Source: Shewanella violacea DSS12 (GTDB lineage: Bacteria > Pseudomonadota > Gammaproteobacteria > Enterobacterales > Shewanellaceae). Taken from it: a stretch of DNA of 64,000 bases. The stretch's first letter is position 1, and every line of letters begins with the position of its first letter. The position numbers and the translations under genes were made by a program. Positions 1-10,102 of this stretch are shown here, piece by piece. The notes under the pieces were generated by a model. That model had not been told where the DNA came from. It saw only the letters and a program-made list of their open reading frames with translations, and ran no database searches. The stretch is taken from the NCBI RefSeq assembly GCF_000091325.1, contig NC_014012.1, positions 2,152,824 to 2,216,823 on the forward strand, given 5' to 3'.

Positions 1-995
1 TGTGCCGATAGTGTCTCAGAGGCATTATGGCGGAGCTGATAACGCGTTAATGCGTAGGCTAAGTTAGTTGCCGATACTTCAGAGTCACCACTATATGCGA
101 TAGCCTGGGATAAAAGCTGGCCTATTTGAGATGATAATAAGCTTAGACGTCGCTGATGATCGGCCAATCGGGCACTGTACTGAAACAGGGGGGCTAAGGC
201 TGATTGAGATAGAGACACTTTATTGAGCGCTGCCACAGAGGCTAACCAGTTGCCATATTCTGCTTCGCTGTGACTGGTTAAATCCAGTTCGTAGTTCATT
301 TCTCCCAGTAGAGGGAAGTGAGTAGAAAACTGTCTCTCTTCTGTCCAGCAGATACTATATAGCGTACTTGAACCTACGAGTACGATTTTACAATTAAGTG
401 GTACATGAGGAAGTTGAGAATGGATTTGATAGGTTTTAGCCGCCAAGATAGTCAGGAGTAGCTCCCACATGCCTTCACGTTTCCAGAGAGAATCGGCGCA
501 GATAAAGACGGTGTGGCATTGCGCCAATGCACCGGCTTGATATTGGACCTTATCAAGGTTATTTGTATCTAAGGTGTGGTCACCGCTACTTAATATTCTA
601 CCGATCAAATCGCTACGTTTGATATTGCCCGATAGGTAAGCGTAGCTTTGCCTTTTATGGCTGAAAATGACCGGCTTCTTCTCATCAGTCTTGTTAAAGT
701 CTTGTTCATCTATCCACTGAAAACTGGGTTTATTATTGTCATTTGAACCTATGAGTAGCTGACAAGCTCTATCGTCTTGGGCACTGACTAATGCGTCTAT
801 GAATGCTTCTCTATCTATACCAGCCAAATCTGCCAGATACATATGCTGGTGTGCTGTTTTAGTCAAAAGAGTGAAAGCGTCAACGACTCTCTCTTGACCT
901 AAAAGAAGACTTTTCTTTTCATTTTTTAGCGTAGAGAGAGCAGGGAGGTTATGCTGAGGCGTTAATGATGACACTGGAATGACGTTTGGATTCAT
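1..995 (-). CDS. Lon-related ATP-dependent protease, N-terminal part (YcbZ-like), cut by the window edge
   Basis: An open frame runs leftward from an ATG at 995 to the window edge without a stop (about 331 codons), so only the N-terminal part is present. The segment around 'CHTVFICADSLWKREGMW' and 'LNCKIVLVGSSTLY' matches the non-catalytic AAA-like region of the YcbZ (Lon-related, substrate-unknown) proteases as I remember that family. The Ser-Lys protease domain would lie beyond the window. Such proteins are cytoplasmic and thought to combine a degenerate AAA module with a Lon C-terminal protease. No strong ribosome-binding site precedes the ATG. The family call rests on remembered similarity; the exact paralogue is unsure. 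Confidence 0.65.
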   Translation of the reverse strand, partial: MNPNVIPVSSLTPQHNLPALSTLKNEKKSLLLGQERVVDAFTLLTKTAHQHMYLADLAGIDREAFIDALVSAQDDRACQLLIGSNDNNKPSFQWIDEQDFNKTDEKKPVIFSHKRQSYAYLSGNIKRSDLIGRILSSGDHTLDTNNLDKVQYQAGALAQCHTVFICADSLWKREGMWELLLTILAAKTYQIHSQLPHVPLNCKIVLVGSSTLYSICWTEERQFSTHFPLLGEMNYELDLTSHSEAEYGNWLASVAALNKVSLSQSALAPLFQYSARLADHQRRLSLLSSQIGQLLSQAIAYSGDSEVSATNLAYALTRYQLRHNASETLSA

Positions 996-1306
996 AGAGA
1001 CATTGGCTACTTTAAATATAGAAATCAGAATAGTGATTGGCGATATGTTAGCACATGAGTTCTGTTGCCCATATTCTTATCGCTCTGACAGACCCCTATG
1101 TCGAGTCGAACCATTGAAACTCGACCTTGCTAGACATGATTTCATGTTTTTTCTTTGAATCTTAGGCAAAACTTCTCAATTTAAGCCTATGTCTGGGCTA
1201 ACTGGTGTCTTAATTCTCAAAATTGAGTGTTAGATAGTCAGTTGAACTTAATCTTAAAAAAAAGAGTTTACTTCGTTCTTAGTTACTTATAGTATTCGCT
1301 GCGTTC
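996..1306. other. Intergenic region between the Lon-related gene and tRNA-Ser
   Basis: AT-rich spacer of about 310 bases with no convincing open frame. It must hold the leftward promoter of the protease gene and the rightward promoter of tRNA-Ser. A TTGAAC at 1242-1247 and a TTATAGTAT-like stretch at 1288-1296 are near the expected distance for a tRNA promoter, but this is only suggestive. Confidence 0.4.
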
Positions 1307-1397
1307 GGAGAGATGGCAGAGTGGTCGAATGCACCGGTCTTGAAAACCGGCATGGGTTTATAGCCCATCTAGGGTTCAAATCCCTATCTCTCCGCCA
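1307..1397 (+). tRNA. tRNA-Ser (anticodon TGA)
   Basis: A complete class II tRNA. The acceptor stem GGAGAGA pairs with TCTCTCC at 1387-1393, followed by discriminator G and an encoded CCA at 1395-1397. The anticodon TGA is at 1341-1343 in a CT-TGA-AA loop closed by an ACCGG/CCGGC-type stem. There is a long variable arm and a normal T arm (GGTTCAAATCC). The length of 91 nt is normal for tRNA-Ser. It reads UCN codons, chiefly UCA. Confidence 0.96.
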
Positions 1398-1409
1398 CAT
1401 TCAAGACGA

Positions 1410-1437
1410 AAGGCTACTCGAAAGAGTAGCCTTTTTT
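1410..1437 (+). terminator. Rho-independent terminator of tRNA-Ser
   Basis: A 9-10 bp stem AAGGCTACTC / GAGTAGCCTT with GAAA loop is followed by a run of T. It lies 12 bases after the tRNA CCA. An identical hairpin recurs at 1644-1671 in the downstream repeat array. Confidence 0.9.
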
Positions 1438-2060
1438 CGTTAAAGAAAATGATAGTTTCGATAGTAATGTGAACCCTTGGTTCCTCTTGTTTAAAGTCAG
1501 CTATCTCTCGCCACATTCAGATGAAGCCCGTTATCGAAAGATAACGGGCTTTTTCGTTCATAAATATATATTTTTTGAGCCACGGGTTTATAGCGTATCA
1601 GTGTAGGGTTCAAATCCTTATCTCTTTGCCACATTCAAGACGAAAGGCTACTCGAAAGAGTAGCCTTTTTTCGTTTAGGAAAGAAATTACCTGATAGGAA
1701 GATGAACCCTGGGGTTCCTCTTGTTTAAAGTCAGCTATCTCTTTGCCACATTCAGATGAAGCCCCAGCAGAAATGTTGGGGCTTTTTTCGTTCATAAATA
1801 TATATTTTTTGAGTCACGGGTTTATAGCGTATCAATGTAGGCTTCCTCTTGTTTTAAAATCAGCTATCTCAGTGCATTCGTTTCAAACAAAGAGTCAGAT
1901 GAAGCACCAGCAGAAATGTTGGGGCTTTTTCGTTATAGCTTTCTTTATAAGAAGTTTGGGTTTATAGCTCTTTAATTAAGGGGGGAATTCCTATCTCTAT
2001 GTATTTGTCTCGAACAAGTGTCAGACGAAGCCCGTTATCGAAAGGTAGCGGGCTTTTTCG
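1438..2060 (+). repeat. Degenerate array of tRNA-Ser 3' pieces alternating with terminator hairpins
   Basis: Downstream of tRNA-Ser there are at least five further hairpin-plus-T-run elements (about 1525-1554, 1644-1671, 1760-1788, 1903-1930, 2025-2058). Three hairpin types recur: GGCTACTC stems, AGCCCGTTATC stems and CCCCAGCA stems. Several are preceded by decayed copies of the tRNA 3' half, for example GGGTTCAAATCC followed by TTATCTCTTTGCCAC at 1608-1632. The phrase 'GGGTTTATAGC' from the tRNA variable arm reappears near 1585, 1818 and 1950. None can fold as a complete tRNA. The layout recalls the repeats in the Escherichia coli tyrT operon, which also carry the tRNA 3' end. Confidence 0.8.
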
Positions 2061-2570
2061 TTTCAGATTATGTCGTACTTCCATGGTGTGATTTTTCGAG
2101 GTTCTTGCGACCTGGCAGCTGCCACTTGCCAGCTGCCATCTATGGGTCAAATTATGTATTGCTCTAGTGATTTAAACGTTGAATATGCTTGAGCCGCTGT
2201 AAGTACAAAACTGACCCTGGAGACTTTCTGGGTTTACATGAGTTTGTATAGCGATAGATCCGACCTATGATTCTTGTTCTCCCTTATTAGGCTGCTTATA
2301 ATCGGCTGCTTGCTTACCTGTCTTATTGGAAGTGGTTTAACGCTGGTTTATTGAGACTAATTATGGGGGGAGTTACGGCATAAAATAAATAAATAATAAA
2401 GAAATACAATGCCTTGGTTATTATCCACTCGATGTAAGGGCTTACTTTGGTTTTATCGGCTAGGTTATTCAAAAAGGAGCTTTCTTATTAATGGTTTATG
2501 GGCTAAATTAGCACTAAATAAGAATCTGAATAAGCTAAGGTTCTTCACGATACACCTAAGGTAATTTGAA
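2061..2570. other. Non-coding upstream region of uvrY
   Basis: No convincing gene. The direct repeat GGCAGCTGCCA-like (about 2112-2141, GGCAGCTGCCACTTGCCAGCTGCC split over two units) can form small hairpins. The uvrY promoter must lie here; AT-rich stretches occur at 2380-2410 and 2500-2530, but I cannot assign -35/-10 boxes with confidence. Confidence 0.35.
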
Positions 2571-3215
2571 TTGATTTCAGTATATTTAGTCGATGATCAT
2601 GAGCTAGTTCGCACCGGAATCCGCCGTATTCTTGAAGATGAGCGCGGCATTAAAGTTGTGGGCGAAGCGGGTGACGGTGAAACTGCGGTCAAATGGAGTC
2701 GAACTAACGAAGCTGATGTGATCCTGATGGACATGAACATGCCTGGGATAGGTGGATTAGAAGCGACGCGCAAGATTTTACGTCATCAGTCTCATGCCAA
2801 AATCATTGTGCTAACGATTCAAACAGAAGATCCATTTCCGACTAAGGTGATGCAGGCCGGTGCGTCAGGCTATCTCACTAAAGGTGCGACACCACCTGAG
2901 GTGTTACAGGCTATTAGACAAGTGGCACACGGGCAAAGATACCTTTCCCCTGAAATTGCCCAGCAGATGGCTCTCAGTCAATTTAACTCCAATGATGAAA
3001 ATCCATTTCAATCACTGTCAGAGCGTGAGTTACAGATCATGATGATGATCACCAATGGTGAAAAAGTCAGTGAGATAGCTGTGCAACTCAATTTGAGTCC
3101 CAAGACAGTCAACAGTTACCGCTATCGTTTATTTGCAAAATTGGGGATCGGTGGTGATGTTGAGCTGACACGCCTTGCGATCCGTTATAAAATGCTAGAT
3201 GCAGGGCAGTTTTAG
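2571..3215 (+). CDS. uvrY: Response regulator UvrY (GacA/VarA family)
   Basis: A NarL/FixJ-type response regulator of 214 aa. The receiver domain (residues 1-120) has the acidic pair D8/D9, phospho-acceptor D54 in 'VILMDMNMPG' and conserved K104. A LuxR-type helix-turn-helix covers about 148-205 ('LSERELQIMMMITNG ... LSPKTVNSYRYR'). The sequence follows E. coli UvrY almost throughout. With the BarA/GacS sensor kinase it activates csrB-type small RNAs that titrate CsrA (family knowledge). The start is TTG at 2571, preceded by TAAGG; no in-frame ATG fits, and UvrY orthologues share the 'MI-V-LVDDHELVR' start. It lies 103 bp upstream of uvrC, the conserved uvrY-uvrC pairing. Confidence 0.95.
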   Translation: MISVYLVDDHELVRTGIRRILEDERGIKVVGEAGDGETAVKWSRTNEADVILMDMNMPGIGGLEATRKILRHQSHAKIIVLTIQTEDPFPTKVMQAGASGYLTKGATPPEVLQAIRQVAHGQRYLSPEIAQQMALSQFNSNDENPFQSLSERELQIMMMITNGEKVSEIAVQLNLSPKTVNSYRYRLFAKLGIGGDVELTRLAIRYKMLDAGQF

Positions 3216-3318
3216 CCGTTTAGCATGACTAATGTTAGACATAGCGTCAGAAATTCTTTAGTCATGAGTAAAAAACTGTCGCGATCCTTTAGCGTAAATA
3301 ACTTTAGCCATTCTACCT

Positions 3319-5148
3319 ATGCCAGTACAGTTTGATTCAGCACTCTTTCTAAAAAGTGTATCTTCATCGCCAGGTGTTTATCGTATGTACGACGCAGATG
3401 ATGTCGTCATCTACGTGGGTAAGGCCAAAGATCTTAAGAAACGCCTGACTTCCTATTTTCGTAAAAACCTTGTCCATATAAAAACCAAAGCCTTGGTGTC
3501 TCACATCAATAGTATAGATGTCACTGTGACCCATAGTGAGACCGATGCACTGCTTCTGGAAAATGATTATATCAAGCAGTATATGCCTAGATATAACGTG
3601 TTACTCCGAGATGATAAATCCTATCCGTACATTTTACTCAGTAACCACAAGCATCCAAGGCTTGCCTATCATCGTGGGCCTAAGAGGGATAAGGGGACCT
3701 ATTTTGGTCCTTATCCAAATGGGGGGGCTGTCAGAGAAAGTTTGCATTTGATGCAAAAGATATTTCCTATCAGACAATGTGACGATCTTTATTATAAATC
3801 TCGCTCTCGTCCCTGTTTACAATATCAGATAGGTCGCTGCAGTGCCCCTTGTGTAGATAAAGTCACTAGTGAGGAGTATGAAGCTCAAGTCAAATTGGCG
3901 AGTTTATTTCTTAAGGGCAAAAACCAACAGGTGATGATTGAACTGGTTTCGAAAATGGAGACTTGTGCTCAATCCCTTGAATATGAAAAAGCGGCCAGCT
4001 ATAGAGATCAGATAACTGCATTACGAAGAGTGGCTGAGCAGCAGGAAGTGTTGAGTAGCACTGGCGACATGGATGTGATTGGTGCCTATTATGCATCGGG
4101 TGTGGCGTGTTTCCATCTACTCTTTATTCGAAATGGTAAAATATTCGGTAGTCGAAGTTATTATCCAAGTGTTCCCGCTCAAACCGATATGGATGAGATA
4201 TTTAGTTCCTTCATGATCCAGTTTTACCTCAATGGCGATAGCCAAAGGACGCTACCTAAAGAGATATTATTGAGTCACAGCTTCGATGACTTGCCTCAAT
4301 TAGAGGAGGCAATTCAAGCTGCGCTTGATAAAAAGGTAGAAATAAAAACGAGTGTGCGGAGTGAGAGAGCTAATTTTTTACGCTTAGCCGTTACCAATGC
4401 GACTAATGCAGTGAATACCCGATTGTCTCATAAGAATACGGTCGAACAGCGCTTCTTATTATTAGAAGAGGCTTTGGAGATGACTACACGGATACAGCGG
4501 ATGGAATGTTTCGATATTAGCCACACAATGGGAGAGAGTACCGTGGCTTCCTGTGTTGTGTTTAATCGAGAGGGGCCGAATAAGGCTGACTATCGCCGTT
4601 ACAACATCAATGGGATCACGCCGGGTGATGATTATGCAGCCATGAAGCAAGCGATCACTAGACGATTTGATAAAATAGATAAAACTGGCAAGATCCCGGA
4701 TATTTTATTTATCGACGGTGGTTTGGGTCAGTTACGAATTGCACAAAAAATCGTAGATGAAAAATTTGCCAATATAGATACCGCTCCCTTGCTTATTGGT
4801 ATTGCTAAAGGAGAGGGGAGAAAGCCGGGTCTAGAAACACTAATCTATGGTGAAAACGAGCTATCTTTCTCTATCGCTGCAGATTCAGGTGCTTTGCACT
4901 TGATACAGCACATTCGTGACGAGTCTCACCGTTTTGCCATCACAGGCCACAGAAATAAACGTCAGAAGACGCGCAACACTTCGACATTAGAATCCATTGC
5001 GGGTGTCGGACCAAAACGTCGCAAGGCTTTACTGCAATTTTTAGGTGGAATTCAAGAAGTGAAGGGCGCAAGTGTGGTTGAACTTGCGAAAGTGCCGGGG
5101 ATAAGTTTGGACATGGCGCAAACAATACATGACTCATTGCGAGGCTAG
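3319..5148 (+). CDS. uvrC: Excinuclease ABC subunit C (UvrC)
   Basis: A 609-aa nuclease of nucleotide excision repair that makes both incisions around a UvrAB-marked lesion. The GIY-YIG domain is at the N terminus ('[20 protein letters not shown]', residues 16-35), cutting 3' of the lesion. A UVR motif for UvrB contact lies near 205-240 ('[14 protein letters not shown]'). The RNase H-like domain for the 5' cut begins near 390 ('[12 protein letters not shown]', later '[12 protein letters not shown]'). Tandem helix-hairpin-helix motifs end the protein ('[14 protein letters not shown]'). Length matches the E. coli protein (610 aa). In relatives pgsA normally follows closely; here 8.6 kb intervenes. 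The last 14 codons exist in a second copy just before pgsA. Confidence 0.97.
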   Translation: MPVQFDSALFLKSVSSSPGVYRMYDADDVVIYVGKAKDLKKRLTSYFRKNLVHIKTKALVSHINSIDVTVTHSETDALLLENDYIKQYMPRYNVLLRDDKSYPYILLSNHKHPRLAYHRGPKRDKGTYFGPYPNGGAVRESLHLMQKIFPIRQCDDLYYKSRSRPCLQYQIGRCSAPCVDKVTSEEYEAQVKLASLFLKGKNQQVMIELVSKMETCAQSLEYEKAASYRDQITALRRVAEQQEVLSSTGDMDVIGAYYASGVACFHLLFIRNGKIFGSRSYYPSVPAQTDMDEIFSSFMIQFYLNGDSQRTLPKEILLSHSFDDLPQLEEAIQAALDKKVEIKTSVRSERANFLRLAVTNATNAVNTRLSHKNTVEQRFLLLEEALEMTTRIQRMECFDISHTMGESTVASCVVFNREGPNKADYRRYNINGITPGDDYAAMKQAITRRFDKIDKTGKIPDILFIDGGLGQLRIAQKIVDEKFANIDTAPLLIGIAKGEGRKPGLETLIYGENELSFSIAADSGALHLIQHIRDESHRFAITGHRNKRQKTRNTSTLESIAGVGPKRRKALLQFLGGIQEVKGASVVELAKVPGISLDMAQTIHDSLRG

Positions 5149-5151
5149 CTA
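5119..5151 (+). repeat. Direct repeat, left copy (uvrC 3' end)
   Basis: The last 11 codons of uvrC plus three bases (33 bp) match 13697-13729 at 31 of 33 positions. The two copies bracket the porin/amidohydrolase/MFS/LysR block, as attachment-type repeats of an inserted segment would. Confidence 0.8.
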
Positions 5152-5698
5152 GAACTGGCGAGTTTGATGCCGTAAAAACCACAAATGCTCAGCTTTATTA
5201 CTAGAATTTGCTCGCTCTTACTCTCTGGAGAGCCATCTCATCCCATCAATTTCCTTAAAGCAGAGCTTTATTGCAAACCATGTCAAATCCTAGATCACGT
5301 TTTTTAACACCACAGCTGTCTCTCATCAGTTAAGTTTATTCTGCCTATAACCCTACATTAATTGTGTCATTAGGCGCGAGTGCCAGGATTTAAATATGTA
5401 AGGCTATGTTATAAAAGGTTTTAATTGTTGTTGGTCCGCCTGGGGCAGAGTGTATGCCTAGGGGAGGGGTTAATAAATGGTTTATTTTGTGACTTTCCTT
5501 GACTAGATTCGCTCCTAATGGCCATTAGAGCTGCTGATTTTAAATGTTGTCGAAAATCAAAGGTTTAGGGTTTTCGTTGGTTTTTTGTGGCTCGTTTTCT
5601 GGCTTTGGTATTAGCGCTGCTAATATGCAGATTAAGTATGTTTAATTTCCCATATTTCCTGAAAATGAAAAAATAGGGGCACACAACAAATAGGATTT
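5152..5698. other. Non-coding leader region of the accessory block
   Basis: About 550 bases between uvrC and the outer-membrane barrel gene with no plausible coding frame. It is AT-rich with T-rich patches at 5500-5600. The promoter of the barrel gene should be here; no terminator with a clear stem and T run follows uvrC. Confidence 0.4.
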
Positions 5699-5701
5699 AT
5701 G

Positions 5702-6535
5702 ATGAAAACTAACATCTTCAAACTTTCAATACTTTCAGTTTCTATACTAGCAATGACAGCATTTAATGTAAGTGCTAATGATGATGTACCGGATCCAGCG
5801 GACGTCACGAAAGTATTGACAGCTCTAAAGGTGAGCGTCGGTACCAATAGCAATGATTACGATGCTGCTGTTGAAGCCGAATTGAAAATTGGCGGTTCAT
5901 TCAATAAAAACAATAGTTTCCTAACTATGATCTCAGCTCAAGGCGCGACTAAAGATTCTGCTGAGTCTATGGATGCTGATGATTTTGATTTACGTGAGTA
6001 CCGTGCACGTTGGTTCCAGGTGTTTGGAACAGGTATTGAAGCCATGCCAAAAGCAGGTTACTCAATCGATTACGTCGATCATTCAAATGATGACTCAGAT
6101 CCAATCGATCATATTATTGCAGTCGGTGGAGTTCTTAAAGTTCCAGTTCTTGCAAACTGGGTTATGTATCCAAACATCGCAGTCGTTCAAGCGAACTTGA
6201 AAGATGAATATAAAACCGGTGGCAGCGATGACGGTAAAGGTTTCCAAGTTAACATCTTCAACTCAATATATTTGAATAAGAAGGGTGCATATTTGGCCAT
6301 TAACCCACAGTACTCTTGGTTAGATTTTGATACATATACAACTCAAGATTTGATGGTAGAAACAACATTCGGCATGCCGCTTACTGACAGCAGAAAGTGG
6401 TGGTTCAGTGCAACATACAAAGAAACAATCAGTGATGTTAGCTTTGACAACAAGACTCTAGCTATGCCTGATGTATCTTATAAAGCCAACGATGACAAGC
6501 GTCAATTCCGCGTTGGTGTAACTTATATCTTTTAA
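5702..6535 (+). CDS. Predicted outer-membrane beta-barrel protein
   Basis: A 277-aa protein with a clear Sec signal peptide ('MKTNIFKLSILSVSILAM', cleavage probably after 'NVSA') and a C-terminal Phe in 'RVGVTYIF', the usual signature for BAM-dependent insertion. The mature part alternates aromatic and hydrophilic residues and is acidic (many Asp), as in small porin-like barrels. I do not recognise a named family. Two ATGs are adjacent (5699 and 5702); AGGA at 5692-5695 is better spaced for 5702. It lies 26 bp upstream of the amidohydrolase gene and is probably co-transcribed with it, so it may admit or sense that enzyme's substrate (inference). Confidence 0.7.
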   Translation: MKTNIFKLSILSVSILAMTAFNVSANDDVPDPADVTKVLTALKVSVGTNSNDYDAAVEAELKIGGSFNKNNSFLTMISAQGATKDSAESMDADDFDLREYRARWFQVFGTGIEAMPKAGYSIDYVDHSNDDSDPIDHIIAVGGVLKVPVLANWVMYPNIAVVQANLKDEYKTGGSDDGKGFQVNIFNSIYLNKKGAYLAINPQYSWLDFDTYTTQDLMVETTFGMPLTDSRKWWFSATYKETISDVSFDNKTLAMPDVSYKANDDKRQFRVGVTYIF

Positions 6536-6561
6536 ATAAGTTTAATTATCTGGAGAAAACG

Positions 6562-8229
6562 ATGAAAATCTATTCAGCAAAAAAAATCTACTCAGTAAAT
6601 GAGGATTTCACTCACACTAACGCCATGGCGATTGAGGGTGAACAGATTGTAGAGCTAGATGATTTGTCATGCTTGATGGCTAAATATCCGGCTGCTGAAG
6701 TTATTACTGAATATGAAAATGATTTCATTTACCCAGGGTTTGTTGAGCCACATCTGCATATCCTAGGTAGTGCATCCATGTTTGCTGCGTTAATACCAGT
6801 CAGCTTCACTGATTGGACTATTAATGGCCGCACTTATAAAGCGGTAAGAACACCAGAAGCCTTCGTTAGTACAATGAAGGAACGTGTTAAAGAGTTCAGT
6901 GATCGTGAAACCTTAGTGTTATGGGGCCATTATGAACCTCTTCATGGCGAACTCACCCGAGAGATCCTCGATGAGATCGACAGTACACGTCCATTTGCAA
7001 TGTGGGGAGCGTCTATTCATAAGCTGATCCTTAACAGCAAGGCTGTTGAAGATTTCAAAGTGAAAGACATTCCAGACAGTGTTTGGGGCGTGATTAAAGA
7101 CGCTGAAGGGCTTCCTACTGGTGTTCTCATTGAGCAGGCAATGTTTAAAACTGCTGTTGAGCATATTGTGTCGAAAGTTTCGCCTCAAGACATGATGCAA
7201 AGCTTGCAAAGTGTTCTTGAACAGGGACGCTCAAAAGGTGTGACTACTTGTGTCGATATGGGCATAGGTATCTCAATGCCTTACGAGATGGAACTGAAGT
7301 TACTGCAAGCGGCTGATGCAATTCCTACGATGCCAAAATGTAGAAAAGGCTATATGTTTGGTTGGCAAAAAGTTTATGAAGGTCAGGACTTAGATGCCCA
7401 GAAGACTTTTGACTTTGTTGATCAACACTACAAGAGTAACAAAGATAACAACACGTTATTCCCTGTAAAATGCATTAAGTTTTTTGCTGATGGTGCCGTT
7501 TCTGATTATGAAATTATCACTAAAGATGAATTTCAAGATAATCGTGTTACTGGCTGGTTGCATCGTTTCGCAGATAGAACAGAAGATACATTAGCTGAAG
7601 ATATGTCTAAGTTTTGGGATAATGATTATTCCATTGCTATTCATACCCAAGGCGACCAGGCTCACTCAAAAGTGCTTGACGCGGTAGATACTCTTTCTAA
7701 GAGTGGCAAGGGAAGAGATGGGCAGATGTTTATTCAGCACATGGGCTTCACCGATGACGAGTTCTTCGAACGTGTTGCTGCAATGAAATATAAGCCTAGT
7801 GCTAGCGTGACACCTTATTACAGCTATCACTTCTATTCGTCTTGGCAGAAAGAACAAATTTTGCCTAAGTCGTGTTTTAATCAGCTACAACGAGCTCAGT
7901 CTGCACTAGATGCTGGTATGAGTGTCAGCCTTAATGCTGATATTCCGTTAATGCCAACAAACCCTATGATGGGTGCATACATATTAATGACTCGTTTAGA
8001 TATCGACGGCAACGTTGTTCTTGCTGAAGAAGCTATATCACGACAAGATGCATTAAAAGCGATTACCAAGGTTGCTGCAGAGCAGCATGGACTTGATAAG
8101 ATCGGCACACTTGAGAAAGGTAAGCTAGCTGATTTTACCGTGCTTGAATTTGACTGGATGCAGGATGACCTAGCTAAGCTAACGGCATTGGATGCTAAAG
8201 CTTGTTACGTCGGCGGCGAAAAGTCTTAA
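6562..8229 (+). CDS. Amidohydrolase family 3 protein (YtcJ-like)
   Basis: A 555-aa metal-dependent hydrolase. Metal-binding HxH is at H64/H66 in 'YPGFVEPHLHI'. Further conserved His sit in 'IAIHTQGDQAHSKV' and 'MFIQHMGFTDDE', and an Asp in 'SLNADIPLMP'. A C-terminal composite beta domain ends in 'IGTLEKGKLADFTVLE', the usual closing motif of the superfamily. Such enzymes cleave C-N bonds of amides, N-acyl compounds or cyclic amides; the substrate cannot be read from sequence. There is no signal peptide, so it is cytoplasmic. SD GGAGAA is at 6552-6557. It sits between a barrel gene and a 14-TM transporter, which suggests uptake and hydrolysis, or detoxification, of a small molecule. Confidence 0.85.
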   Translation: MKIYSAKKIYSVNEDFTHTNAMAIEGEQIVELDDLSCLMAKYPAAEVITEYENDFIYPGFVEPHLHILGSASMFAALIPVSFTDWTINGRTYKAVRTPEAFVSTMKERVKEFSDRETLVLWGHYEPLHGELTREILDEIDSTRPFAMWGASIHKLILNSKAVEDFKVKDIPDSVWGVIKDAEGLPTGVLIEQAMFKTAVEHIVSKVSPQDMMQSLQSVLEQGRSKGVTTCVDMGIGISMPYEMELKLLQAADAIPTMPKCRKGYMFGWQKVYEGQDLDAQKTFDFVDQHYKSNKDNNTLFPVKCIKFFADGAVSDYEIITKDEFQDNRVTGWLHRFADRTEDTLAEDMSKFWDNDYSIAIHTQGDQAHSKVLDAVDTLSKSGKGRDGQMFIQHMGFTDDEFFERVAAMKYKPSASVTPYYSYHFYSSWQKEQILPKSCFNQLQRAQSALDAGMSVSLNADIPLMPTNPMMGAYILMTRLDIDGNVVLAEEAISRQDALKAITKVAAEQHGLDKIGTLEKGKLADFTVLEFDWMQDDLAKLTALDAKACYVGGEKS

Positions 8230-8395
8230 TCAAGAAGATTCTCAAAATACAAAATTAACACTCAGGTATTAATTTTATCCACCTGACTTTAATTACATAA
8301 TTAAAGTCAGGTTGGGTTTCATATAAATACACTTCAATTATCTTCTTATCTAACTAATTTCAATCATAAGTCATTTGATTGTTACAGGTAGAATC

Positions 8396-10006
8396 ATGAC
8401 AAACTCGAACACAGATTCAAAATCTAATTCAAACAAGTGGACGACGCTGCTCGTTCTTTGTGCTGCCCAGGTGGGTACAAGTGGTGATAACAGCACCGTA
8501 GGTGTTGCAGCAGCGACACTAACCAAATTATTTGGTGCCTCAATGGACCAAATTCAAATGGCCAATGCCACCTATTCATTGATTGCTGGTGCAATGATGA
8601 TTGCTGGCGGCTTGATGGGTCTCATCCTAGGATGGCGCAAATCGTTCAGGATCGGTCTAGTATTACTTGCCATTAGTGAAGTCGTCGCGGCATTCTCTCC
8701 AGATATTAATACCTTTATTTATGGTGCTCGTGTGTTAACGGGTGCTGGCGCAAGTTTAACTATTCCTGCGGTACTCGGGCTAATTGCCGGTAATTACCAA
8801 GGAAAAGATCAGGCTATCGCTTTCAGTGCGTTAGCAGCCGCATCAGGCGTCGCCGCTGCGGCAATGCCTGTGCTATTTGGCACCTTGCTTGATGTAGCGG
8901 GCTTTAAGGTCACGTTTTTAACCTTAGGGGTTATTTTCGTTCTTGTTCTGCTAGCTTCTTCAAAAGTTAAAGATGTTGAAGTGAGTAAAAATAAGCCGAA
9001 ACTTGATTTCATCGGTATTTTACTCGCAGCAGTAGGTCTATTACTTGTCATCGTTGGTACATTAAAAATGCCAATTTGGGGCATGATTTCAGCAATTACC
9101 TCTTTCTCTGTAATGGGTTTCTCTCCAGCGATTGTTATGGTTATCGTGGGTCTATTGGTACTGGTAGCCTTACTAGGTTGGGAAAAACGCTATGAGTCAA
9201 AGGGTGGATTAGCATTAATCCCTGCAAAAATCATCTACAACAAGCAGGTACAAACTGGTCTATTCATTGGTGCTTTATTCTGGGTTGGCTCAGCTGCCCC
9301 AGTATCTATCACTGTGCCTTATATGCAACTTGTAGGCGGTTTATCTGCAGCGCAAGCCGGTCTAACTCTTATCGGAATGAGTATAGGTACAATTTCAGTT
9401 GCCATGCTTCTTCCTGCAAAACTAAGTCATGTCAAGGTTCGTACTGTATGTGGCTTAAGTTTAATCGGAGCCGCAACCGCAGCAGTTACAATGGCATATG
9501 GCCTAGAGCTTGGTGGCACTAACTCTCTATTAATCCTAGGTCAAACATTGATGGGTTGTTCTGTTGGTGCTATGGCTTCACAGTGTTCAATTATCGTTAC
9601 CGATGCACTGGAGCCAAGAGAAGCACAACAATCTGGTGGTATACAAGCTACGGTTCGAAATATTGGTTACGCTATCGGTATTGCAATCATGGGTGTTACC
9701 ATGCTTACAGTTATGACGTCTGGTTTTAAAGACCAAGTGGACCAAAATGAGTCACTGACTGCTGAAACTCGCACTATGGTGAGTGAGATGGTGACAGTTC
9801 CTTACCTAAGCGATAATGACTTCTCTGTATTGATGCAAGATAAAGTTGCTGATGCGAATGAAATAGAGCAACTTGTAGTAATCAATCAGACAGCACGTCT
9901 TGAATCTGCAAGATCAGGTCTGTTTGCTGTAGGTATATTCATGCTGTTATTTTTGTTCTCATTACGAAACTTGCCTAACAGAAGCCTAATGGCTAAATCT
10001 GAATAA
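8396..10006 (+). CDS. MFS transporter, DHA2-like 14-TM family (first of two)
   Basis: A polytopic inner-membrane protein of 536 aa with about 14 hydrophobic segments. 'TTLLVLCAAQVGTSGDNSTV' fits TM1 of DHA2 drug:proton antiporters, and 'RVLTGAGASLTIPAVLGLI' matches motif C-type glycine-rich TM. I chose ATG 8396, with AGG at 8386-8388; an upstream TTG (8375) has no ribosome-binding site. A perfect terminator follows at 10065. A paralogue lies 0.7 kb downstream (10730). Likely an exporter of drugs or amphiphiles, or a transporter of the amidohydrolase substrate or product; direction cannot be told. Confidence 0.85.
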   Translation: MTNSNTDSKSNSNKWTTLLVLCAAQVGTSGDNSTVGVAAATLTKLFGASMDQIQMANATYSLIAGAMMIAGGLMGLILGWRKSFRIGLVLLAISEVVAAFSPDINTFIYGARVLTGAGASLTIPAVLGLIAGNYQGKDQAIAFSALAAASGVAAAAMPVLFGTLLDVAGFKVTFLTLGVIFVLVLLASSKVKDVEVSKNKPKLDFIGILLAAVGLLLVIVGTLKMPIWGMISAITSFSVMGFSPAIVMVIVGLLVLVALLGWEKRYESKGGLALIPAKIIYNKQVQTGLFIGALFWVGSAAPVSITVPYMQLVGGLSAAQAGLTLIGMSIGTISVAMLLPAKLSHVKVRTVCGLSLIGAATAAVTMAYGLELGGTNSLLILGQTLMGCSVGAMASQCSIIVTDALEPREAQQSGGIQATVRNIGYAIGIAIMGVTMLTVMTSGFKDQVDQNESLTAETRTMVSEMVTVPYLSDNDFSVLMQDKVADANEIEQLVVINQTARLESARSGLFAVGIFMLLFLFSLRNLPNRSLMAKSE

Positions 10007-10064
10007 TCCTATGACTTAAGCTTACAGTTTATGTTTTAAGTTTAAGTTTATAGTGTCAGCCTAT

Positions 10065-10102
10065 AACGATTGAAGTTCTGTAAGAACTTCAATCGTTTTT
10101 TT
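10065..10102 (+). terminator. Terminator after the first MFS gene
   Basis: A perfect 14-bp stem (AACGATTGAAGTTC / GAACTTCAATCGTT) with a 5-base loop ends in a run of eight T. It separates the barrel-amidohydrolase-MFS unit from the second MFS gene. Confidence 0.93.
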
